Positions 58,690 through 64,000 of a stretch of 64,000 nucleotides of DNA are shown here, piece after piece. The notes below the pieces were generated by a model. It made no database searches. It was not told the DNA's origin and saw only the letters and a list, made by a program, of their open reading frames with translations. The position numbers and the translations under genes were made by a program. Source of the stretch: Chinchilla lanigera (taxonomy: Eukaryota; Chordata; Mammalia; Rodentia; Chinchillidae); assembly GCF_000276665.1 (NCBI RefSeq), contig NW_004955404.1, positions 30,774,452-30,838,451 on the forward strand, written 5' to 3'. The stretch's first letter is position 1. Every line of letters begins with the position of its first letter.

Positions 58690-59000
58690 TATTATATTAG
58701 AAAACTGGAAGTCATCTCTGACTGTTCCTTTCCCTTTCACTAATATCTAGCATGTTGTTGATTTATTTAGATTTCATCTTATTCAGATATATTGAATTCA
58801 GTCACTCTCTCAGTTCCCCACAGCTATCATCTAAATGTGTTCCTATCATCTTTGTACTAGAGATTCCAATTACAGTAGTTTCTTAAGTTAACTCTGTATC
58901 CTTTCTTCTACTCAGTTTGTTCCTCATAGCACAACTATACATTTCATAGAAAGTAAATTTGATTATGTTACATTGCTACTGACAGATCTATATGGGGTAG
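58690..59000 (+). mobile_element. L2 LINE fragment (plus)
   Basis: 'gaaaactggaagtcatctct', 'gactgttcctttccctttca', 'cagtcactctctcagttccc', 'gttcctatcatctttgtact', 'aaagtaaatttgattatgtt' follow the L2 ORF2 3' region. Confidence 0.75.
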
Positions 59001-59449
59001 TGGGTTTGAAAACTTGGAAGGTTTTTCTTCATGAGGAAGACAGAAAAATAAAATGTTTTCAACAATTTTATCAACAGTGATAAAACTGAAGAAATGAGAG
59101 GGACAAAGAGAAAGAGACTATACTAAGATAACTTTTAGACGAAAAGATGTGTTTGCAAATAGAGATCTTTGGAAATTAGAAGCATAGAGAAACAAAGGAA
59201 CAAAGCCCAGGTAGAGGTAAATGAGATGGAACCCAGAGCCCAGGTATGGGTTCTGGGATCAGATGACATAGTCTGATCTGTGTATTTGGATTTTATTCAT
59301 AAGCGATTAATATGCTCTGCATGATATATAGTATACAATTCAACACTTACTGCATAAATAAAAGAATAAGATAATAAAGTCTTTGATGAGAAAAATGATA
59401 TAACTGCAACTGTTTTCAAAAATAAAACTTGTTTAAGTATGAAGATTTC

Positions 59450-59598
59450 AGGCATAGTGATGCATAGCTACAATCCCAGCACTCATAAAGCTTAGCCAGA
59501 AATTCACCTCAAATTCAAAGAAAGCCTGGGCTATATACTGGGTTCAAGGAGATCCTGTCCCCAGAAAACTAAAACTAACCAACCAATAAACAAAATAT
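59450..59598 (+). mobile_element. Old B1-like SINE
   Basis: 'caggcatagtgatgcatagc', 'tacaatcccagcactcataa', 'aaagcctgggctatatactg', 'ggagatcctgtccccag' is a diverged B1 body, followed by an A/C-rich tail. Confidence 0.75.
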
Positions 59599-59989
59599 TT
59601 TGGAAAGGAATACCTGTGAGTCAGAGAAACTATTTAGCCATAAAATACCTTATTTTATGTGAACAATAACAAATGCCTGGACTAGGAGTGGAGAAGGGAA
59701 AAGAAAAGCAGCTGTAAAAAATAAACATAAAGAGTCATGGCCTAATAATCACCCTGTCTGAAATACACTCTGTCTCTCATAGGCAGGAAGACATAAAACC
59801 ACAAGCTCTCAGCTTGGGAAGAACTTTTTATCCCATGGACCAAAGAATGTCTTCATCTACCTAGACATACAAGGCAGCCTGGCTTTGATAAGCTCCTTAG
59901 ACCCTTTAGGTAGTATCAGTAGGCATGAGTTGCACTCATAATGTCCTGATATGAACCAAATAGCACCATGCAGCTTCAATTAGACTATA

Positions 59990-61055
59990 ATTGAAATCAC
60001 AAAAGTAGTCCAGGTTCTCATGCCAAAACTAAAAAAGATACCATCTTACTAAAATAAAATAATTGAAATGGAACTCAGATTTTCCTAATATAACAGCTAA
60101 AATTAAAGGATACAACAAAAATATTATCAGAGTAAGAACACAGGAAATTGCAACTTAAGTGAGAAGAGACAAATCATGCTGATGCTAATACTAATACAAA
60201 TAAAATGTTATACCTAAAACTATTTTAAAGTAGACAACATAAAAATGCTTCAACAAGAAGCTATGGATTGTCTTAAAATGAGAGAGAAATATGAAAAATC
60301 CCAAGAAATGGGAGTTTCATTTCTATATTTTATTATTCTGATAAAAATCAGAAATTACAGAACTGAAAATTACAATAAATAAAATGTTTAAACTAGTGAA
60401 TAGATTCAGTAATAGAAGGGACATAATATATGATAGGCTCTGAATTTAAGAACATAAGAACTCATCCGTTTCAGAAATTACATGTTATGGGTGGAGAGAT
60501 AAACAGATCTTCAGTGAACTATAACACTATAACAAAAGAGCAAACATTGTTAGCCTTTGGGTCTCAGTCAGAAGAAAAAATGTGATAAAGGAGGATTTAG
60601 AAAAATAAAGGCTAAAATTTCCCAAATTCTGCAAAAGACATATACTGATAGTGCTCGCTTCAGCAGCACATATACTAAAATTGGAACAATACAGAGATTA
60701 GCATGGCCCCTGCTCGAAAGACATATACTGAGAGATTCACAAAGATGAGGAAATCCATACTAATAATTATTACTTCCACACATGTAATAATTAAACTTTT
60801 GAAATCAATGATAACAAAAAATCCTGAAAGGAACCAAAGAGAAATGATGCATCACCTGAATTTATGGCAGCCATAAGTATAACAATATTTTTCAAGTACC
60901 AAAATAAAGTAACTGTCAATTGCAAATTCTATACCCAGTGAAACTATCCACCAGGAATAAGAGTGATGTTTTCTAGTTAAGGAAGACTAAATAAATTTGT
61001 CAACAGCAGACTTACATTAAAGATCAGTTAAAAGGGACAGTGTTGATATAAAATT
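59990..61055 (+). mobile_element. Old L1 ORF1-region fragment (L1M/HAL1-like)
   Basis: 'ggctaaaatttcccaaattc' and 'gcaaaagacatatactga' before the U6 insert, then 'gagattcacaaagatgagga', 'cctgaaaggaaccaaagaga', 'atatttttcaagtaccaaaa' and 'attctatacccagtgaaact' after it, follow L1 ORF1-region consensus in order. ORFs are broken. Because L1 text continues cleanly across 60634-60733, the U6 piece is a later insertion. Confidence 0.7.
60651..60716 (+). pseudogene. 3'-truncated U6 snRNA retrocopy with TSD
   Basis: Begins exactly at the U6 5' end, 'gtgctcgcttcagcagcaca', then 'tatactaaaattggaacaat', 'acagagattagcatggcccc' and 'tgc'. Compared with U6 there are substitutions (cttcagc for cttcggc, aacaat for aacgat) and a 3-nt loss in the ACAGAG-AAGAUUAGC region; the 3' third, including the 3' stem and U tail, is absent. 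Flanks carry a 17-nt TSD with one mismatch: 60634-60650 and 60717-60733 ('aaagacatatactga' plus 'ta' or 'ga'). There is no poly(A). The upstream sequence shows no U6 promoter elements I recognise, so it is not expected to be expressed. Confidence 0.9.
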
Positions 61056-61059
61056 TAGT

Positions 61060-62085
61060 TTGTATCATGTGCAGTACAGCAACTGGTTCTCCATAACTTC
61101 AAACTCCATAGGTAGAAGCAGTATTTAGATAATTTCACTAAAATAGCATGCAGTGCAATGCTAGACTTACGGGCGTTGTGTGGTACTGAGAACAGGACGT
61201 ATTAGCCCTAGACAATGGAGACTAGTTGTGACTAGAAGAATTGGATTCCAAGTAAAAGTAGAGCCAAGTGCAGAGATAAGCTTGAGGGAAACTCTTTGAG
61301 AAAAGGAAAAGTGGTAAAATAAGTAGCAAGAGGTATGCATAAAAAATAGTAGAACAAAGGCTCTAGATAAGGTTGAAAAAAACAGCACAAGCTAACATGG
61401 AAATTTGAGTGCTTAGGGAAGCAGCATAGAGACAAGGATCTTCTACAACAGAAAGTCATAAAGCAAAGATTCCATTATAGTTGAAAAAAGGGAAAAAACC
61501 ATCAAATAATACCCTTTATGTACTTTATAGTTTTCTGCAGTGTTAAAATTTCTAACTTATTTCTGCAATAGCCATATAACCTGTATTTCTTTTTAACATC
61601 CAAATGACACATTTTAGAACTTGAAAAATTAAACTGAATGAGTAGTTTCTAATAAGGTTATTTTCCATTAGCATGACTGGAAGATTTGTCTTCCTTTCCT
61701 TTTAGTTGAAAAAAATTAATGTTTTACAGCAAAACTTTTGCAATATAACTATCAGAGGAATTTTTATTTTACACTAAAAATGCAATATATTTTCTGAAAT
61801 TGTCTTTTTATGCAGACACATTTGTCTTCCATTGAAGTGAATATGTATCTCTTTTGATACAAACAATATAATATAGGGAGACTATGAGAGTCTATGGAAT
61901 GGCTGGTATATAATTTGTGGCACTTGATCAGGCAACAGGGTCCACCAAGTGCCTTCTCAATCACAACACATTAAAATCTCTTCCCACTAGGCCCAAAATA
62001 AGCAGATCTGTAGCCAAGGGCAGTTCATACTTTTGTTAAGATCATGTAAGTTGATTTGGAAGAAAAATGTTTTTCCATGCTTGTT
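61060..62085. other. Unannotated stretch
   Basis: No gene or repeat recognised. Overlapping 73-75-codon frames on minus at 61167-61459 have no motif. Confidence 0.4.
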
Positions 62086-62089
62086 TTTT

Positions 62090-62595
62090 AAATACCTGTC
62101 TGCCCCTTCTTCTTGTTACTACTGAAATCACCCATCCATGCTCTCACTCTGACTCTTAACCAACAAGTTGGCAAATTTTGATGATTTCTACCTCCTGAGT
62201 GTACTCCTCTATATTTCTCTACTTTGTTCTAGTTTAATGAACATCATTTTTTATCTAACACAAATATTACTGAACGGCCCCACAACTCTAGTTTCCTTCT
62301 TCAAACCATCCTTCAGAAGACTAAAAGTATGAGAGTTCTTTTTAAAACATCTATTTCATTATATGCTCCGTACCTTTAAAAGCCATCACAGGCTCACAGT
62401 TGCTTTTGTAATAACATCAAGATTTTAGCATTTTTCTCAAGTTTTCTCCTGCTTGGCATATTCCTTAAATCACATGTTCTGACATATTAAACTAGTTGTG
62501 TTTTTTGAGGGGGTGGTGCTCCTTTACCACATGCTGTCTTTGCACATTGTCTGGACTTGAGCACCTTACCCTGTGCTTCCTTCCTTTATACTACA
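62090..62595 (+). mobile_element. L2 LINE fragment (plus)
   Basis: 'catccatgctctcactctga', 'tctacctcctgagtgtactc', 'caaaccatccttcagaagac', 'ctttaaaagccatcacaggc' and 'ttaccacatgctgtctttgc' track L2 ORF2 coding order. Confidence 0.7.
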
Positions 62596-62619
62596 GATGA
62601 ATTTTAACTTATTTTTAAG

Positions 62620-63075
62620 ACTTGATGTATTAATTAGCTTGAGCTGACCACAAAATACATAGACTAAGCGAATTAATGGAAATTTATTGTCTCACATTTC
62701 TGGAGACTAGGAGTTTCAGATCATGGTGTTAGCAGAGTCAATTCCTTCAGAAAGCTGTGAGGAAAAGTCTGTTCCACACTTCTCCCCTAACTCCTGCAGG
62801 TTTGTGGCAGTCTTTGGCATTCCTTCATAAAGAGAAGCATCTGGTCTCTGCCTTGACCTGGCATTCTCTTTGTCTATATTGAAAGATCTCTAGGATAAGG
62901 AGACCAGTCATACTGGGTTATAGCCTGCTCTAATGATCCTGTTTTCACCAGATTACCTGGGTAAAGTCCTGTCTCCACAAAAGGGCGCATTCTGATTTAC
63001 TGAGGTTTACAGCCTCAGCATATGAATTTGAGGGAACACAATTCAACCCATGTACTGAGGTCAAATTAAACCTAT
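62620..63075 (-). mobile_element. MLT1-like MaLR LTR (minus)
   Basis: 'gtattaattagcttgagctg', 'ggaaatttattgtctcacat', 'ttctggagactaggagtttc', 'cctgctctaatgatcctgtt', and the end 'gaatttgagggaacacaatt' and 'caacccatgtac'. Confidence 0.75.
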
Positions 63076-63219
63076 GACATTTCCTATAATTCTTCTCACA
63101 TAAAGGATTTTCCTATAGTCATCTTTCTGTAAACACTGTATCTTTTAAATACTTTTCAAATAATACTTAGTACTGTGAATCATAGTAGTTTGCTAATTTC
63201 CTCCAGTAAACTGAAAATC

Positions 63220-64000
63220 TGTTTATAGTACCCAAATCAATATATAGATTCAATGCAAATGTTACCAAATTTTAATGACACTTTTCACAAAAATAGAAAA
63301 AGTTGGAACACAAAAAGTCCCAAGTACCACAATAGTCTTGAAAACTAAAAGCAAAGATGGAGGCCTCAAATTTCCTGATCTCAAATGACATAAAAAATAG
63401 TAATCAAAGCAGCATAGAACACACAGGAGAACGAATTAAAACAGAGATCCCAGAAATAAACCTAAACACATATGCTCACTAATTTCTGATAAGGACAATC
63501 AAGAAGACACAATATAGAAAAGATAGACTCTTCAATTAATATTATGAAAATTAAACTTCCACATGGAAAAAATGAACAACACCCTTATGTTACATGTAAA
63601 TATATAAAAATCATCACACAGTAAAAGTCAACTGCAAAGGGATCAAAGGGTAAAACCCAAAACTTTATATTGGCCTTAACGAGGACTTTTTTTTGACATC
63701 TCACCAAATGCATACTTAACAAAAGTAAATATAAAGTGGCACTAAGTAAAACTAAAAAGGTTTTATACGTTAAAGCAGCCAATGGATTGGGAGAAGATAT
63801 TTGTGAGTCATATGTCAGAAAAGAGGTTAACATTAAAATATATGAGGAACTCTCATAGACTCAACGGCAAAATAAAGAGATAATACACTTAAAAATGAAC
63901 AAAGAACTTGACAGATAATTTTCACAGGTAGATATAACTGCAATCACTAGGTATATAAGAAGCTGCTGGGTATCAGTAATCATTAAAGTAATACAAATCA
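63220..64000 (+). mobile_element. L1 ORF2 3' portion (plus), continues past the window
   Basis: In order: 'gattcaatgcaaatgttacc', 'aagatggaggcctcaaattt', 'gataaggacaatcaagaaga', 'aaagcagccaatggattggg', 'agaagatatttgtgagtcat', 'aggaactctcatagactcaa' and 'atgaacaaagaacttgacag'. This is the region just downstream of the reverse transcriptase through the C-terminal domain of ORF2. Stops and frameshifts throughout; cut by the window end, so length is unknown. Confidence 0.85.

Noticed and set aside
60651..60716. Functional U6 snRNA gene
   Set aside because: The 3' third is missing, a core 3-nt loss is present, and no promoter elements are visible upstream.
1..64000. A CRISPR array, operon or other prokaryotic system
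   Set aside because: No regularly spaced repeats, no dense coding, and the repeat content is mammalian throughout.

Overview
The window looks like AT-rich mammalian (rodent) nuclear DNA from a gene-poor or deep-intronic region. The evidence is repeat content: about twenty ID-like SINEs made from tRNA-Ala (A box TAGCTCAGCGG, B box near GAGTTCGGTTC, anticodon-loop position reading GGC), two to three B1 elements carrying the rodent-type internal duplication, many MaLR LTRs, and old eutherian repeats (L1M, L2, MIR, MLT1, hAT-Charlie, Tigger). No B2-type SINE was seen. The mix of B1 and abundant ID-like SINEs ending in CCGGAGAAAAACC suggests a non-murid rodent; Castorimorpha is a guess that needs a repeat-library search. 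No intact protein-coding gene, tRNA gene, CRISPR array or prokaryotic feature is present, and the open frames visible are short and mostly fall inside repeats.

Layout. 0-9 kb: MaLR LTR, a 59-bp tandem duplication, a minus-strand coding-like relic of unknown origin, L1 ORF1-region sequence on plus, L1 ORF2 sequence on minus cut by MLT1 and MaLR insertions. 9-25 kb: old hAT, MaLR, L1 and MIR pieces with younger ID-like SINEs that have clear target-site duplications (TSDs). 24.7-25.4 kb: a minus-strand MaLR LTR split by a TSD-flanked, polyadenylated retroposon. 28.7-36 kb: L2, MaLR and an A+T-rich L1-like block holding a three-copy array of the same retroposon family. 38-46 kb: SINEs, an inverted copy of that family, MIR, MLT1, L2. 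46.8-48.4 kb: a decayed hAT transposase gene containing an L1M 3' end, which itself contains an ID-like SINE. 49-58 kb: ERV LTR, B1 with (GAAA)n, Tigger relic, MLT1A. 58-64 kb: L2, B1, an L1 ORF1-region fragment with a 3'-truncated U6 snRNA retrocopy, MLT1, and an L1 ORF2 end that runs off the window.

The genes do not work together as a system: the sequence records layers of transposition. The most notable items are (1) a retroposon or LINE-3'-end family seen at five loci, in monomer, tandem and inverted forms, (2) a tailless truncated U6 insertion with a 17-nt TSD, and (3) the triple nesting inside the hAT relic. Family names are from memory of consensus sequences; boundaries of old repeats are approximate to some tens of bases.
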